Of a stretch of DNA of 64,000 nucleotides, positions 7,715 to 17,893 are shown in pieces. The notes beneath the pieces are model-generated. The model did no database searches, had not been told where the DNA came from, and saw only the letters and a program-made list of their open reading frames with translations. A program made the translations under genes and the position numbers. How positions within the stretch are numbered: position 1 is the stretch's first letter; each line of letters begins with the position of its first letter. The stretch is from Oscillospiraceae bacterium. Its GTDB lineage: Bacteria > Bacillota_A > Clostridia > Oscillospirales > Oscillospiraceae. The stretch is taken from assembly GCA_017459865.1 (NCBI GenBank), contig JAFUCD010000029.1, forward strand, positions 1-64,000, written 5' to 3'.

Positions 7715-9250
7715 TCATTCGCTCTCGATCTTGGTTCTCCGTGCCTGGATCTCGGCCTGCTCCTGGGGCAGATTCTTCTCCACATTCAGGAACCACAAAA
7801 TAACTGCCAGCGCAGCGCCAGTGAAGACCTCCAGCCCCACGAAGGCGAAGGATATCACCCAGCCCACGGCGGAGGGCTGCTGCATGGCCACGGTCAGTAC
7901 GCCGTCGGCAGCGGGCTTCAGATTCTCCAGGGCCACTTGGGCGATCAGGCCCTTGTCAGCCAGCCATGCGCTTGCCTCAGCGATCCCGGAGAAGGATTCC
8001 GGCGCGATATAGCCGGCCCTGGCCAGCATCCAGTTGAAGACACCGGTCATGATGCCCACCATAGCAACAGCGATAATGTTATAGATGGACATGGCCGCGC
8101 CGTCCAGCCGGATATTGGATTTCCACTCCAGATGATCCAGGCAATCGGCGAAGAGCGCCATGAACACGTAGGCGCAGGGCAGACCGCCGATGTTCTTGAT
8201 AAACTGTCCCACGAGCACGATGGTGAGATTCGTCGGGAACAGCCAGCAGATCAGGCTGCCCACGGCATACAAAATGAAGCCCACCATGGTGACGTTCCGT
8301 TTGCCGAAGCGCTTGGCCAGCGGCCACACAGCGAAGATGCCGATGCCCATGGGGATGCCGCCGATCACGGAGACCAGCATCTGGGTGATGCCGTCGTTGT
8401 AGGTGCCCAAGACATAGTTGCAGTAATAAACGAGACCGAGGTTTTTCAGCGTTGTGCCGATCGTATAAATGAGGAAATATACATACATGAGCACCATGTA
8501 CTTGTCCGTGAAGATGAGCTTGAGTTGCTCGCGGAAGGGTGTTTTTTCATCCGGCGCATCCGCTGTCTCTGCGGTAACGCGCTCCTTGGTGAAGAAATAC
8601 TCCATCAATGTCAGCGGCAGCGCGAGGATCGCGAGAACACTCATCAGCGTGATCCATTTGGACTTGTCCACGCCGATCATCGGCATGATGACCATGGGGA
8701 ACACCAGCGCCACGAGGATGCCGCTCATCATGATCGTGGTGATCTGGTTGAAAGCAGAGAGGCCGCCGCGCGCCGTGCCGTCGCGGGTGGAGAGCGGCAC
8801 CATCAGATTGTGGCTCATGTTGAAGATCGTGTAGGCAAAGGAATAGAACAGGTTATACGATACCATGACCCAGATCGCCTTGACCGTGTCGCTGGACTCC
8901 GGCACGGTGAAAAGCAGGATCGCCGTGATCGTCACGAGCGGCGCTGACAGCAGCAGCCACGGGCGCGCCTTACCCTCTTTCGTGCGGGTGCGGTCGATGA
9001 TCTGTCCCATGACGATGTTCGTCACGGCGTCAATGACCTTAGAGACGATGGGAAATACCGTGAGGAACGCACCGCCCCAGAGCGTTGTCAGATTGAGAAC
9101 ATCGGTATAGTAGACGTTCAGATAGGTCGCAAGCACCGCGTTCAGCAGCAGCGCTCCGGCAGGGCCGAGCAGATAGCCCAGCCACTTTTCCTTTTTCGTC
9201 ACCGCTTCGGACTTGACCTGACTTGCGGGCAGAGATACAAACATCTTCAC
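7715..9250 (-). CDS. GPH-family (MFS) sugar:cation symporter
   Basis: 511 residues with about 12 hydrophobic spans. The N-terminus [20 protein letters not shown] and the loop [18 protein letters not shown] are the glycoside-pentoside-hexuronide:cation symporter signature (equivalent to the D-R-T-x(n)-G-R-x-R-P-W loop). It would import the glycoside or oligosaccharide handled by the GH3, GH43 and GH78 enzymes of the same operon. The chosen start is GTG at 9250, seven bases after aggag; an ATG two codons later is the alternative. It follows the GH3 gene by 16 bases. Confidence 0.9.
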   Translation of the reverse strand: MKMFVSLPASQVKSEAVTKKEKWLGYLLGPAGALLLNAVLATYLNVYYTDVLNLTTLWGGAFLTVFPIVSKVIDAVTNIVMGQIIDRTRTKEGKARPWLLLSAPLVTITAILLFTVPESSDTVKAIWVMVSYNLFYSFAYTIFNMSHNLMVPLSTRDGTARGGLSAFNQITTIMMSGILVALVFPMVIMPMIGVDKSKWITLMSVLAILALPLTLMEYFFTKERVTAETADAPDEKTPFREQLKLIFTDKYMVLMYVYFLIYTIGTTLKNLGLVYYCNYVLGTYNDGITQMLVSVIGGIPMGIGIFAVWPLAKRFGKRNVTMVGFILYAVGSLICWLFPTNLTIVLVGQFIKNIGGLPCAYVFMALFADCLDHLEWKSNIRLDGAAMSIYNIIAVAMVGIMTGVFNWMLARAGYIAPESFSGIAEASAWLADKGLIAQVALENLKPAADGVLTVAMQQPSAVGWVISFAFVGLEVFTGAALAVILWFLNVEKNLPQEQAEIQARRTKIESE

Positions 9251-9266
9251 TTTTTTTCTCCTGTCC

Positions 9267-11594
9267 TCAATATTTTAATTTCAAGATCAGGTTCAACACA
9301 TTTCTAGCTGTCCGCTGTAGCTCGCCGCGGGTGATGCCGTCCGGCTGACCGAGCGTTTTCAGCAGGCTGCCGTCGGACTTGTATTTCTTCGCCATGTGGC
9401 TCATGTCACCGGGCATCAGCACGTCCACCTGCGCGCGTACCCGATATGCATTGTTTCTGATCTTGGGAAATTCCGGGCTTGCGGATCTCTGCATCCACCA
9501 GTCGGTGATGACCGTGCCCGCGAAGCCCCATTCTTTACGCAAAACGGTGGTGACCAGATCATAATTGTAGTGGCTCCAGACGCCATTGACTTTGTTGTAG
9601 GAGGTCATGATCGTCAGCGGCTTTGCCTCCTTGACCATGATCTCGAAGTTTCTCAAATAGATCTCCCGAAGGGCCCGCTCGGAAACACGGGAATCGTTGG
9701 TATTGCGTTTCGTTTCCTGATTGTTGCAGGTAAAATGCTTTGGGCAGGAGGCGCGTCCGGTGCTCTGCACACCGCGAACAACCGCGGCTGCCATCTTGCC
9801 GGACAGCAGCGGATCTTCGGAGAAGTATTCAAAGTTCCGCCCGCAAAGCGGGTTGCGGTGGATGTTCATGCCGGGAGCGAGCTGTACGTCCACTCCGTAG
9901 TGGATCATTTCCTCGCCGATCTTCTGATGAATCGCCTCGACCAGTTCGACATTCCATGTGCAGGCAAGCGCCGTGCCGCACGGGATCAGCGCACAGTATT
10001 TTTTCAAGCGAAGACCCGCGGGGCCATCCGAGGTGATGATGGGCGAGACCCCCTTCTCTCTCAAGCTTTCGATCACGCCGCCAAAAGCGCCTGCGTTGCC
10101 CGCCACACCAAGGGAGCTGCCCATCATGCCGTGGCCTCGCGTGAGGGCTTCCAACTCCTCGTCACCAAGCAGGGCGATAAACGCGTCCAGCGTGAGCTTG
10201 CCCGAAGCGACGTCCGCCAGCTTGCCGCCCTTATCGCCCGTAACGGGAATCGCCTGCGGGAGATCTTCCAGGATCCTCTGCCGAAGCGCGGAGCTTTCCA
10301 GGCAGATCGCCTCGCACTGTTCGACAAGGACTTCCTGTTCAAGCGTGAAGCTCCCGGCCGCCTGCGTGTTGACGGCAAAGCGGTACTCCCCCGCTTCCAG
10401 CACAAAGGCGTGCTTCACCTCGTCGTAGGAGGCAAAGCACCGGTCCCCGCAGGAGAGCGTCAGCGTCTCGCTCTCACCGGGCTTCAGCTCGTTCGTTTTG
10501 CCGAAGGCCGCGAGGACGCGCAAGGGCTTATCCAGTCTCCCCTCCGGGGCTGAACACCAGAGCTGAACGACCTCCTTCCCCGCGCGATCGCCAACATTTC
10601 GGACGGTGATGTCCACGGCGACACCGGTATCGGAGCGCGTACACACTGCTGAAGAGAGCTCAAACGCGGTATAGCTCAAACCGAAGCCGAAGGGATACAA
10701 AAGCTTCTCGGGGTGGCGATCGAAATACCGATAGCCTACGAAGATGCCCTCGGCGTAGTCGTTATATTCCTTGCCGCCGAAGTTCGAGCTGCTGGGGTAA
10801 TCCTCATAGCGCCGAGCGATCGTATCCGACAACTTGCCACAGGGGCTGACCTTGCCGTACAGCACATCGGCCACGGCGTTCCCGCTCTCCATGCCGCCCT
10901 GCCAGACGATCAGGATCGCAGACAGATTGTCTGCGTAATCCTCTGTCCATGCCATATCCATGATGCTGCCGATGTTCAGCACAACGACCGTATGCGAAAA
11001 GCGCTGTGTAACCGCATCCAGCATGGCACGCTCTGAATCGGTCAGATAGTAGCTCCCCTTGGTCAAGGTGTTCTCCCGGTCCTCTCCCGCAGCTCGTCCG
11101 ATGAGCACCAGAGCCGTTTCAGCGCACTTGGCTGCATTCTCCACCAAGGCTGTATCAAGGGGCATTTCCGGGTGGCTGTACGGCCAGTGTCCCCACCAGC
11201 CGTGGTCCGCCGCGTTGTCTTCTTCCTGCGTCCAGGCGTAATAACGGTTGAAAAGTTCTGTATCGAACCGCGCTCCCGCATTTTTCAGTCCGTCGATCAG
11301 ATTCACATAATAGGGCGCGTGGACGTCTCCTCCGCTTCCGTAGCCCACATAGAACCAGTCCAGTTGGCAGCGTCCGAACACAGCGATCTTCTGCTCCGCA
11401 TGCAGAGGCAGCACGCCGTCATTTTTGAGCAAAACACAGCTCTCGGCAGCGGCCTGACGGATCAGGGCATCGATCCCCGGTGTGACATAGCGCTCACCGC
11501 CAGCCGAGGTCTCCTCCTGCATGAGACCGTTGCCCATGGCCATGTCGATGACATGCTGCATCATTTGTCCCATTTTCTTTTTCCATTTTTTCAT
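9267..11594 (-). CDS. GH3 beta-glycosidase with swapped domain order
   Basis: 775 residues containing all GH3 parts in permuted order. The (alpha/beta)6 sandwich (about residues 30-290, [13 protein letters not shown] to [11 protein letters not shown]) and fibronectin-III-like domain (about 300-420) come first. The TIM-barrel follows (about 470-775, [29 protein letters not shown]), with nucleophile Asp near residue 698 in VITDWW. Conventional GH3 enzymes start with the barrel; this reversed layout is known from some rumen and gut Firmicutes beta-glucosidases. No signal peptide, so cytosolic action on imported beta-glucosides or xylosides is expected. First gene of the operon, divergent from the AraC-type regulator. 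Confidence 0.9.
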   Translation of the reverse strand: MKKWKKKMGQMMQHVIDMAMGNGLMQEETSAGGERYVTPGIDALIRQAAAESCVLLKNDGVLPLHAEQKIAVFGRCQLDWFYVGYGSGGDVHAPYYVNLIDGLKNAGARFDTELFNRYYAWTQEEDNAADHGWWGHWPYSHPEMPLDTALVENAAKCAETALVLIGRAAGEDRENTLTKGSYYLTDSERAMLDAVTQRFSHTVVVLNIGSIMDMAWTEDYADNLSAILIVWQGGMESGNAVADVLYGKVSPCGKLSDTIARRYEDYPSSSNFGGKEYNDYAEGIFVGYRYFDRHPEKLLYPFGFGLSYTAFELSSAVCTRSDTGVAVDITVRNVGDRAGKEVVQLWCSAPEGRLDKPLRVLAAFGKTNELKPGESETLTLSCGDRCFASYDEVKHAFVLEAGEYRFAVNTQAAGSFTLEQEVLVEQCEAICLESSALRQRILEDLPQAIPVTGDKGGKLADVASGKLTLDAFIALLGDEELEALTRGHGMMGSSLGVAGNAGAFGGVIESLREKGVSPIITSDGPAGLRLKKYCALIPCGTALACTWNVELVEAIHQKIGEEMIHYGVDVQLAPGMNIHRNPLCGRNFEYFSEDPLLSGKMAAAVVRGVQSTGRASCPKHFTCNNQETKRNTNDSRVSERALREIYLRNFEIMVKEAKPLTIMTSYNKVNGVWSHYNYDLVTTVLRKEWGFAGTVITDWWMQRSASPEFPKIRNNAYRVRAQVDVLMPGDMSHMAKKYKSDGSLLKTLGQPDGITRGELQRTARNVLNLILKLKY

Positions 11595-11635
11595 GTCTTC
11601 GCCTCCTGATACGGATCCGGTTTATTCTGATTTTT

Positions 11636-11691
11636 ATTATACCAAAGAAATCCCTGTATAGCTTGCACTTTGGTAAGAAATATCGTAAACT
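11636..11691. promoter_or_regulatory. divergent promoter region with palindromic candidate operator
   Basis: On the minus strand a TATAAT -10 box (11641-11636) lacks a good -35 box, as expected for an activator-dependent promoter. On the plus strand TTGCAC (11663-11668), a 17-base spacer and TAAACT (11686-11691) serve the regulator gene. A perfect 8-base inverted repeat, taccaaag (11640-11647) and ctttggta (11668-11675), overlaps the minus -10 box and the plus -35/spacer. It is a good candidate binding site for the AraC-type protein at 11715. Confidence 0.6.
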
Positions 11692-11714
11692 CGTAATAGA
11701 TTTGGAGGGGCGTT

Positions 11715-12902
11715 ATGAAAAATGTTGACCTGAACTATATCTGCACGATGATCGGCAGCCTGTCCGGCATCCCGATCCGCATATACCGAGGCTCAGAACA
11801 GCTTTTCTATTATGATATTGTCGGTCTTCCCAGGGACCCGATGACGGTTTATCGGGATGAGATCTGGGCCATCGGATCGCACGTCGGTTACTTCTCCACG
11901 CAGCATTTTAACTACTATGGCGTGATAAATTCCGGAGATCTCAAGATCATCCTTGGCCCGACTCGTCAGATCACGAACAGCGATCAGGAGCTGCATGAGC
12001 TGGCTTTTCGCGCCGACGTCGCGCCGGAGGATGTGCCCGCCTTTCTCAACGCCATGAAGAGCATTATCCCCATGCCGTTGGAAAGCGTTCTGCAAATGCT
12101 CTGCACCGTCAATTATATCCTCAATGATGAAAAGCTGGAGCTGAAGGACATCGCGATCTATGACGCGGAACAATCATCTCTGAAGGAGACGATGCAGCGT
12201 GAAATAGACGCTACGTCTCCGGAAGCTGACGCTGCGCCCCACAACACCTATGAGCTGGAACAGACGATCCTGAATATGATCAGCCATGGGGATACGGCAG
12301 CCCTGCATGAATGGAGTTCTGCCGCGCCGGCCGTACGCGGCGGCCTCCTGGCAAAAGATCAGCTGCGGCAGATGAAGAACACCTTTGTGGTCACCGCTAC
12401 CCTTGCCTCCCGTGCCGCGATCCGGGGCGGCTTGGCGGTCGAGGACGCTTTGAGCCTCAGCGACTCCTTCATTCAGAGCTGCGAAATGCTGACCGCTCCT
12501 GATAAAATCATGAACCTTCAATACCATATGATCTTTGAATTTGCCGAGCGCGTGGAGCGTATCCGCATAGGAAAGGCTCCCACAAAGCTGTCGATCGCTG
12601 TGGCAAATTATGTCCAGCACCACCTGTCGGAGCCGATCTCCGCAGACGAGATCGCCAGAGAGGTCTATTTGAGCCGCCCGCATCTCTCCACAAAGTTCAA
12701 AGCGGAGACCGGACAAACGCTTACCGATTTTATTCTCAATGAAAAGACGGAGGAAGCAAAACGCCTCCTCCGCTATACAGATAAAACCGGGACGGCGATC
12801 GCCGCCTATCTGGGCTTCTCCTCGCTGGGTCATTTCTCCCGGGTGTTCAAAAAATATGCCGGAAGAACGCCGACCGAATACAGGGAGAAATATTCTTCAT
12901 GA
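11715..12902 (+). CDS. AraC-family transcriptional regulator of the glycoside operon
   Basis: 395 residues. The last 100 form the double helix-turn-helix of AraC/XylS proteins (ISADEIAREVYLSRPHLSTKF and the second motif AIAAYLGFSSLGHFSRVFKK). The N-terminal 280 residues are a ligand-sensing region of the Clostridia YesN-like type, without the response-regulator Asp receiver. A strong ttggagggg ribosome binding site precedes the ATG. Being divergent from the GH3-GPH-GH43-GH78 operon, it most likely activates that operon in response to a plant sugar and controls itself through the shared palindrome. The ligand is not readable from the sequence. Confidence 0.88.
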   Translation: MKNVDLNYICTMIGSLSGIPIRIYRGSEQLFYYDIVGLPRDPMTVYRDEIWAIGSHVGYFSTQHFNYYGVINSGDLKIILGPTRQITNSDQELHELAFRADVAPEDVPAFLNAMKSIIPMPLESVLQMLCTVNYILNDEKLELKDIAIYDAEQSSLKETMQREIDATSPEADAAPHNTYELEQTILNMISHGDTAALHEWSSAAPAVRGGLLAKDQLRQMKNTFVVTATLASRAAIRGGLAVEDALSLSDSFIQSCEMLTAPDKIMNLQYHMIFEFAERVERIRIGKAPTKLSIAVANYVQHHLSEPISADEIAREVYLSRPHLSTKFKAETGQTLTDFILNEKTEEAKRLLRYTDKTGTAIAAYLGFSSLGHFSRVFKKYAGRTPTEYREKYSS

Positions 12903-13021
12903 CCGCTTGAGTCTGCGTCCGATCGGAGTCCACCCGCTTTATCAGTGGGTCGTATATAGAGTCAAACGATCGGTGCGTCAACTTGCACTTCGGGAGATAT
13001 TCGTTATTACGCAAATGCAGC

Positions 13022-13066
13022 ACCCCTCTGAGCTTCTGAGCAAAAGCAGCAGGATCTCAGAGGGGT
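13022..13066. terminator. hairpin between the AraC gene and the end of the sulfur operon
   Basis: Arms acccctctgag (13022-13032) and ctcagaggggt (13056-13066) pair perfectly over 11 bases, 6 bases from the last stop codon of the minus-strand operon. T-tracts on both sides are weak (gcatttg on the minus strand). It probably ends the long minus-strand operon. The 169-base gap from 12903 otherwise shows nothing notable. Confidence 0.6.
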
Positions 13067-13071
13067 TCTGA

Positions 13072-13575
13072 TTATGATGCATTTCCGGAAAGCTTCTGGA
13101 TCTCCGGAACACGCCGCAGCGCATAGTAAAGCGTCACGCCGCCAATGACACCGACGGCGCCCTGCATGAGGTTTCCGAGGATCTCCACAGCCGCGCCGAG
13201 GCCAAAGCCAAGCACCACAGCCTCGTACACAAAGTAAACGGCTGCCATCGCGAGCTCGCCGCAGATCGCGGCAGGGATCGCTTTTTTGGTGCGACGGAAC
13301 ACAAACCCCGTGATCAGAGCCGCCAGGCCCTTTGCGATCAGGGTGCCCGGCGCGTAAGCCGCGTAGCCACCGAGGATGTCCGCCATCATGGAGCCCACGC
13401 CTGCGGAAACGCCTCCCCAAACGGGACCGACGACCAAAGCGGCAAAAACAACGATGATATCGCCCGCGTTCAGATAACCGCCGGTCGGTGTGGGAATCGG
13501 GATGACCATGGTCGCGACGCAGCATAGTGCCGCCAGCAGCGCGAGAAAGACGATTTTTTTGGTTTTATTTTGCAT
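13072..13575 (-). CDS. ECF transporter S component, substrate unknown
   Basis: 167 residues, almost entirely hydrophobic, with about six membrane segments and the ECF S-component pattern GGYLNAGDIIVVFAALVVGP followed by an Ala-Gly-rich GVGSMMADILGGY segment. S components bind a vitamin-like substrate and use the shared EcfAA'T module, which is not in this window. The ATG at 13575 has an aaagga site; the longer frame upstream has none. It is the last gene of the 14-gene sulfur operon, 29 bases after the glutamate-cysteine-ligase-like gene, so I infer a sulfur-containing or related small substrate. The family alone does not tell. Confidence 0.8.
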   Translation of the reverse strand: MQNKTKKIVFLALLAALCCVATMVIPIPTPTGGYLNAGDIIVVFAALVVGPVWGGVSAGVGSMMADILGGYAAYAPGTLIAKGLAALITGFVFRRTKKAIPAAICGELAMAAVYFVYEAVVLGFGLGAAVEILGNLMQGAVGVIGGVTLYYALRRVPEIQKLSGNAS

Positions 13576-13604
13576 GATAAGGATTCCTTTCAGGGTTCGG
13601 ATAA

Positions 13605-14993
13605 TCAAGATCCGGTCAGGTCTGCATACCTTCGGATCATAGTTTCCATGGTTTTGCCGGATTTGAGCGCGTCGCGCAGCTCCTGCGCAGGACTGAGAAG
13701 CTGTTCAGCCCTCGGATAGAGCGGCTCTAAAAATCGCGCCTCTCCCCTGCCGCGCCGCTCCAGTCCCGCACGCGCTAGCTCCAGCAGCTCCAGCATTGCG
13801 TTCGAGACCGCTTTGCGGTCCGCCCAATCCGGAAGACCGCGGCGGTTGATCTGGTCGCGCAGCTCGGCGGTGGTCCGTCCGTGTCCGTAGAGCGCATGAT
13901 CGGCGGTTAGAAAATCGCGCACCTGCTCCGGCACCTCCGCGAGCCCGGCGTGGAAGGCCGCCGCGGCCATGACCTGACGCACCGGCTGCTGACAGACGCT
14001 GCGGTATTCGATCGTGCCGCGATGGGTCAGATCCTCCAGCTTATAGGAACGCAGATAAGCCAGATCCTCCAGACAGGGATGAAAGATCGTGGTGTGGTAG
14101 GCGCCGTTTTCGAAAAACGCACCCTCCATGGCGTCGGTCTCGATGTACTGCTTCAGCGGCGTGGGCGTAAAGTTTAAGTACCGCCCGTCACGCTCTGCGC
14201 AGAAGATGCTTGTCTGCTCGATGTAATCCGTGAGTTCCGGGAGCGTCTGGATCGTGTCGTCGTAATAGTCCACATTTTTTCGGTTCAGACCGTGGACGCT
14301 CTCGCGCCAAAACCAGTCCCGCACAAGGAGCCATCCGCCGTCCGCATCGAAGAGAGAGTTTGCGAACAGCAGCGATTTATACGGCTCCAGCTTAGAAAAC
14401 GTGTGCAGCGTCGAGACGATGTCCTTTGTTTCCACGTCGAGCTGCACCTGCGACGCGCAGGCAAAGAGGCCGAAATCCGGATGGCTGTGAAACGGGATCG
14501 CGTCGCCGTACGCCGGGTAGCTCGACAGATGGTGCAGCAGCATCCGGTAACGTCCGTTCGGCACAGGCTGGTGCCGGTTCACCCGCCAGCCGGGGTTGAT
14601 GCCCATGCCGGTGAGCGTATGGTGTTCGCGCAGCAGCCGCTCCTGCAGAAAGCTGTAATAGGTCCGGAAGCGACCGTCGATCACGCCGATGTCCGTTTCC
14701 TTTCCGAAGGACAGCTCCAACGTATTGTAGCTGCAGTCAAAGGAGAGACAGTCGCCGGTCTCTTCATCCACAGCTGCGTAGATGTTCCCCTCGTCGTCCA
14801 GCTTCTGATCGCCGAAGCCGAAGCGTATGACGAAAGCCTCCGTAACGCGGTGGATCAGCGAAAAGTCCGCCGGACCTCCCGTAAGATTCACCACCGGGAA
14901 CTCCAGCTCCACACCCACGGCGGGCGTGCGCGGCCGCGCGGTCGGCGCGATATATTTCTGATAAACTGCCTGATCCAATGCGAGATTTGACAT
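13605..14993 (-). CDS. glutamate-cysteine ligase-like enzyme (GCS2 family)
   Basis: 462 residues related to the GCS2/carboxylate-amine ligase family: the early VGVELEFPVVN supplies metal-binding acids, and later LSFDCSYNTLELSFGKE and the IEYRSVCQQP strand fit the same fold. Such enzymes join the gamma-carboxyl of glutamate to an amine, classically cysteine (glutathione, EgtA in ergothioneine synthesis). No glutathione synthetase is nearby. It sits between a class II glutamine amidotransferase and an ECF S component, recalling the EgtA/EgtC pairing, but no EgtB or EgtD is present. Its substrate may therefore be another amino compound. ATG at 14993 chosen over GTG 9 bases upstream. Confidence 0.75.
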   Translation of the reverse strand: MSNLALDQAVYQKYIAPTARPRTPAVGVELEFPVVNLTGGPADFSLIHRVTEAFVIRFGFGDQKLDDEGNIYAAVDEETGDCLSFDCSYNTLELSFGKETDIGVIDGRFRTYYSFLQERLLREHHTLTGMGINPGWRVNRHQPVPNGRYRMLLHHLSSYPAYGDAIPFHSHPDFGLFACASQVQLDVETKDIVSTLHTFSKLEPYKSLLFANSLFDADGGWLLVRDWFWRESVHGLNRKNVDYYDDTIQTLPELTDYIEQTSIFCAERDGRYLNFTPTPLKQYIETDAMEGAFFENGAYHTTIFHPCLEDLAYLRSYKLEDLTHRGTIEYRSVCQQPVRQVMAAAAFHAGLAEVPEQVRDFLTADHALYGHGRTTAELRDQINRRGLPDWADRKAVSNAMLELLELARAGLERRGRGEARFLEPLYPRAEQLLSPAQELRDALKSGKTMETMIRRYADLTGS

Positions 14994-15007
14994 GTTCCCC
15001 ACACCCT

Positions 15008-15775
15008 TCAGATCACAAAGTCCAGCGGCGAAGACGCCTGCTCGACGCCGGGGATATACTCATTGCCGTGGTTTTGTCCCTCAATCACCGGAACGCCGTT
15101 TTCATAGGCGAGCAGCCTGGTCATCGGGACAGCCTCCCACGCGTCGTCTGTCAGCGGCAGCGTTGAAAAGAGCGTTCCCTCCGGCAGACTGCGTGAATGG
15201 AGCGTGCCGCGCATGTTCACATGGACGTACAGCAGTTCCCCATCCGTAAAGATCAGATTCAGCTTGTTGCGCCGCGATATCGGTACGATCAGCGCCTCGG
15301 AGACGAGAAACCGCTCCTGCGCGGTCAGCGCCGCACCCTTCTGGGCGATGGCGGTGTTCTGCCGCTCTAAAAGATAATAAAACAGCAGCTCGCTGTCCGT
15401 GGTGCCGCGCAGACGGTCACGAAAGCCCTGCGTGCTGAGACCGGAAAACACGGTTCCGTTGTGCATCAGCATCCAGCCACGGCCTGAGGCGTCCTGACCG
15501 TAGAACGGATGACAGTTTTCCAATCGGATGTCGCCGATAGTCGCCTTGCGGATGTGTGCCAGGAGCAGCGCGCTCGTGACGGGGTTTTCCAAAAGCTCCG
15601 AGAGATAGGCGCTCTCGTGGGAAGGCGCCGCCTCGGTCTCCAGCCGGAAGACGCCCCCCGTGCGCTGCGCCATGCCCCAGCCGTTTGGGTTTTGCGCGCC
15701 ATGGCTGAAAAACACGCGCAGCTCCGGAGCGAGATCGCGCGGTGCGCGTCCAGAGAAGCCAAAGAGCTCACACAT
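15008..15775 (-). CDS. class II glutamine amidotransferase (YafJ/EgtC-like)
   Basis: 255 residues beginning Met-Cys-Glu-Leu-Phe-Gly, so Cys2 becomes the N-terminal nucleophile of an Ntn hydrolase. NPNGWGM, ENCHPFYG and MLMHNGTVF are the conserved glutamine-pocket and oxyanion elements. It lacks any synthetase domain, as in YafJ and EgtC. EgtC removes a gamma-glutamyl group, and a similar hydrolytic role here would complement the gamma-glutamyl-forming enzyme encoded next. It overlaps the LarE-like gene by 8 bases. The exact substrate is inference only. Confidence 0.82.
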   Translation of the reverse strand: MCELFGFSGRAPRDLAPELRVFFSHGAQNPNGWGMAQRTGGVFRLETEAAPSHESAYLSELLENPVTSALLLAHIRKATIGDIRLENCHPFYGQDASGRGWMLMHNGTVFSGLSTQGFRDRLRGTTDSELLFYYLLERQNTAIAQKGAALTAQERFLVSEALIVPISRRNKLNLIFTDGELLYVHVNMRGTLHSRSLPEGTLFSTLPLTDDAWEAVPMTRLLAYENGVPVIEGQNHGNEYIPGVEQASSPLDFVI

Positions 15776-16574
15776 GTCCGATCACCTCGTTCATACTCCC
15801 GGTGCGGTAACCCCTCAGATCCAGCGACACATAGGCAAAGCCGAAGCCGCGCAGGGCATCGTCGATCTTCGCCCGGTGCTCCAGTACGCGGACAAGCTCC
15901 GTCTCGCCCACCTCGATGCGCGCAAGGTCGCCGTGGACGCGCACGCGCACCTGATGAAAGCCGAGGTCCAAGAGAAGCTGCTCGGCGCGGTCCACCATGG
16001 AGAGGCGCTCTTCGCTGATCGTCTCGCCGTATGCGAATCGAGACGACAGACACGCAAAGGACTGCTTCTCCGCCGTCGGGAGGCCGAACTCTCTGGAGAG
16101 CGCGCGGATGTCCTCCTTGGTAAAGCAGGCGCGGCGCAAGGGGCTTTCGATCTTCAGCTCCTCGACCGCCTGCAGGCCGGGCCGGTAGTCGCCCTCATCG
16201 TCGAGGTTGGAGCCCTCCAGAATGGCGGCAAGACCCTCCGCCTGCGCCACCGCCCGGAGCTTGGTGAACAGTTCTCGCTTGCAGAGATAGCATCGATTTT
16301 TCGGGTTCTGACGGAAGCCCTCGATCTCCAGCTCCTCCGACTCCACGATGATATGGCGGATGCCGCGCTCTGAGCAGAAGGTCTTCGCCTCCTCCAGCTC
16401 CCGCTTCGGCAGCGAATGAGACGCCGCCGTGACGGCGACGCAGTTTTCGCCCAGCACGTCATGGGCCACATAGAGCAGGAAGGTGGAATCCACCCCCGCC
16501 GAAAACGCCACCACCGCGCTTCCCAGAGATTTCAGATGGGCGCGAAGGGTCTGATATTTTTGATACAGGGTCAA
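15768..16574 (-). CDS. larE: LarE-type ATP-dependent sulfur transferase
   Basis: 268 residues. The PP-loop FSAGVDSTFLLYVA near residue 24 binds ATP, RCYLCKRELF is the mid-protein LarE motif, and QSFACLSSRFAYGE contains the cysteine equivalent to the sacrificial Cys176 of Lactobacillus LarE. LarE adenylates and thiolates a carboxylate of a pyridinium cofactor precursor. LarB, LarC and LarA are all absent here, so this copy may sulfurate something else. Start is TTG at 16574, seven bases after gggagg. The neighbours are an O-acetylhomoserine sulfhydrylase upstream and an amidotransferase downstream, so a role in a sulfur-compound pathway is likely. Confidence 0.85.
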   Translation of the reverse strand: MTLYQKYQTLRAHLKSLGSAVVAFSAGVDSTFLLYVAHDVLGENCVAVTAASHSLPKRELEEAKTFCSERGIRHIIVESEELEIEGFRQNPKNRCYLCKRELFTKLRAVAQAEGLAAILEGSNLDDEGDYRPGLQAVEELKIESPLRRACFTKEDIRALSREFGLPTAEKQSFACLSSRFAYGETISEERLSMVDRAEQLLLDLGFHQVRVRVHGDLARIEVGETELVRVLEHRAKIDDALRGFGFAYVSLDLRGYRTGSMNEVIGHV

Positions 16575-16597
16575 TTGTTTTCCTCCCGTTTTTCGCC

Positions 16598-17893
16598 TTA
16601 AGGCTCCAGCGCCTGCTCCAGATCCGCGATCAGATCCTCGACGTCCTCGATGCCGACGGAGAGCCGGAGCGTGTTTTCATACACCCGCGCTTTGGCGCGC
16701 TCTTCGGGAGACTGATGAAAATGCGTAGAGGACGCGGGGTGGACGATGAGTGACTTGGCGTCGCCAACATTCACCATGTAATCAAAGATCCGCACCTTTT
16801 CCAGAACCCGAAGTGCGGCCGCTCGTCCGCCTTTGACATTGATGGACAAGATCGCGCCGGGACCTTTGGGGAAATACCGCTCGCTCAGCACGTGATAGGG
16901 GTTCCCCTCCAGCGCGGGATAGTTGACGGATTCCACATGGGGATTGCCGCTCAAATACTCTGCGATGCTGCGAGCGTTCGACACATGGCGCTCCATACGC
17001 AGAGAGAGCGTCTCCATGCCCTGCAGGAGATAAAACGCGTTCTGCGGGCTCATGTGGGGGCCGAACTCCGTGAGATAGCGGATGCGCAGCCGCTTGGTGA
17101 ACATCTGCTCCCGCAGGGTCTTCTCCTCGATGGAGCCGGCGTATTCCTCAAAGAACTTTTCAAACTGCGGAAAATTGCCATTCAGCCAGTTGAAGCCGCC
17201 CTTTTCCACGACCAGGCCGGCGATGATCGTGCCGTGCCCGGCGAGATACTTGGTGGCGGAGTAGCAGACAATGTCGATGCCGTGCTCAAAGGGACAGAAG
17301 AGATAAGGCGTGGCAAAGGTATTGTCGATCACGACAGGGATGCCATGCTCATGGGCAAGGTCGGCGATCGCCTGGAAATCCACAATATTGATGCCGGGAT
17401 TCCCGAGACATTCGATGTAGATCGCTTTTGTTTTTTCGTTGATGCCGCGGCGATAGGATTCGATGTCGTTTTCGTCCTCCACGAAGCGGCCCGTGATGCC
17501 GTAATCCGGCAGCACATCCCGCAGCAGCGTGGTGCTGCCGCCGTAGAGCGTCTGCACGGCGAGGATCTCATCGCCAGCGTTTGCAAGGTTCAGAAGCGTA
17601 TTCGTGATGGCTGCCATGCCGGAGGCCATCGCCAATGCCGCTGCGCCGCCCTCCAGCGCCGCGATGCGTTTTTCCAGCACATCGTTGGTCGGGTTGGAGA
17701 AGCGCACATAGGAATGGCCCTCCTCGGCATACTCAAACAGACGCACGCAACGGTCATAGTCGCCCAGCTCAAAGGCCGCCGTGTGATAGATCGGCACGGC
17801 CTTGGAGCGGTAGTGCTCCGCAGGATTATAGCCCGCGTGGAGCTGCTTGGTGGTAAAACCCAGCGTGGGATCTTTATATGCTTCGTAACTCAT
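16598..17893 (-). CDS. metY: O-acetylhomoserine sulfhydrylase (MetY-type)
   Basis: 431 residues of the Cys/Met-metabolism PLP family. The start LGFTTKQLHAGYNPAEHY, the cofactor Lys in YSATKYLAGHGTIIAGLVV and the roughly 430-residue length with the FEEYAGS insertion fit O-acetylhomoserine (thiol)-lyases rather than the 380-residue cystathionine enzymes. It makes homocysteine from O-acetylhomoserine and sulfide or methanethiol. It overlaps the preceding permease gene by four bases and is followed 23 bases later by larE. Its place behind metNIQ supports methionine/sulfur control by the leader at 25481-25585. Confidence 0.88.
   Translation of the reverse strand: MSYEAYKDPTLGFTTKQLHAGYNPAEHYRSKAVPIYHTAAFELGDYDRCVRLFEYAEEGHSYVRFSNPTNDVLEKRIAALEGGAAALAMASGMAAITNTLLNLANAGDEILAVQTLYGGSTTLLRDVLPDYGITGRFVEDENDIESYRRGINEKTKAIYIECLGNPGINIVDFQAIADLAHEHGIPVVIDNTFATPYLFCPFEHGIDIVCYSATKYLAGHGTIIAGLVVEKGGFNWLNGNFPQFEKFFEEYAGSIEEKTLREQMFTKRLRIRYLTEFGPHMSPQNAFYLLQGMETLSLRMERHVSNARSIAEYLSGNPHVESVNYPALEGNPYHVLSERYFPKGPGAILSINVKGGRAAALRVLEKVRIFDYMVNVGDAKSLIVHPASSTHFHQSPEERAKARVYENTLRLSVGIEDVEDLIADLEQALEP

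Noticed and set aside
15768..16574. Complete lar operon for the nickel-pincer cofactor
   Set aside because: Only the LarE-type gene is present; no larA, larB or larC-like frame was found in the neighbourhood.
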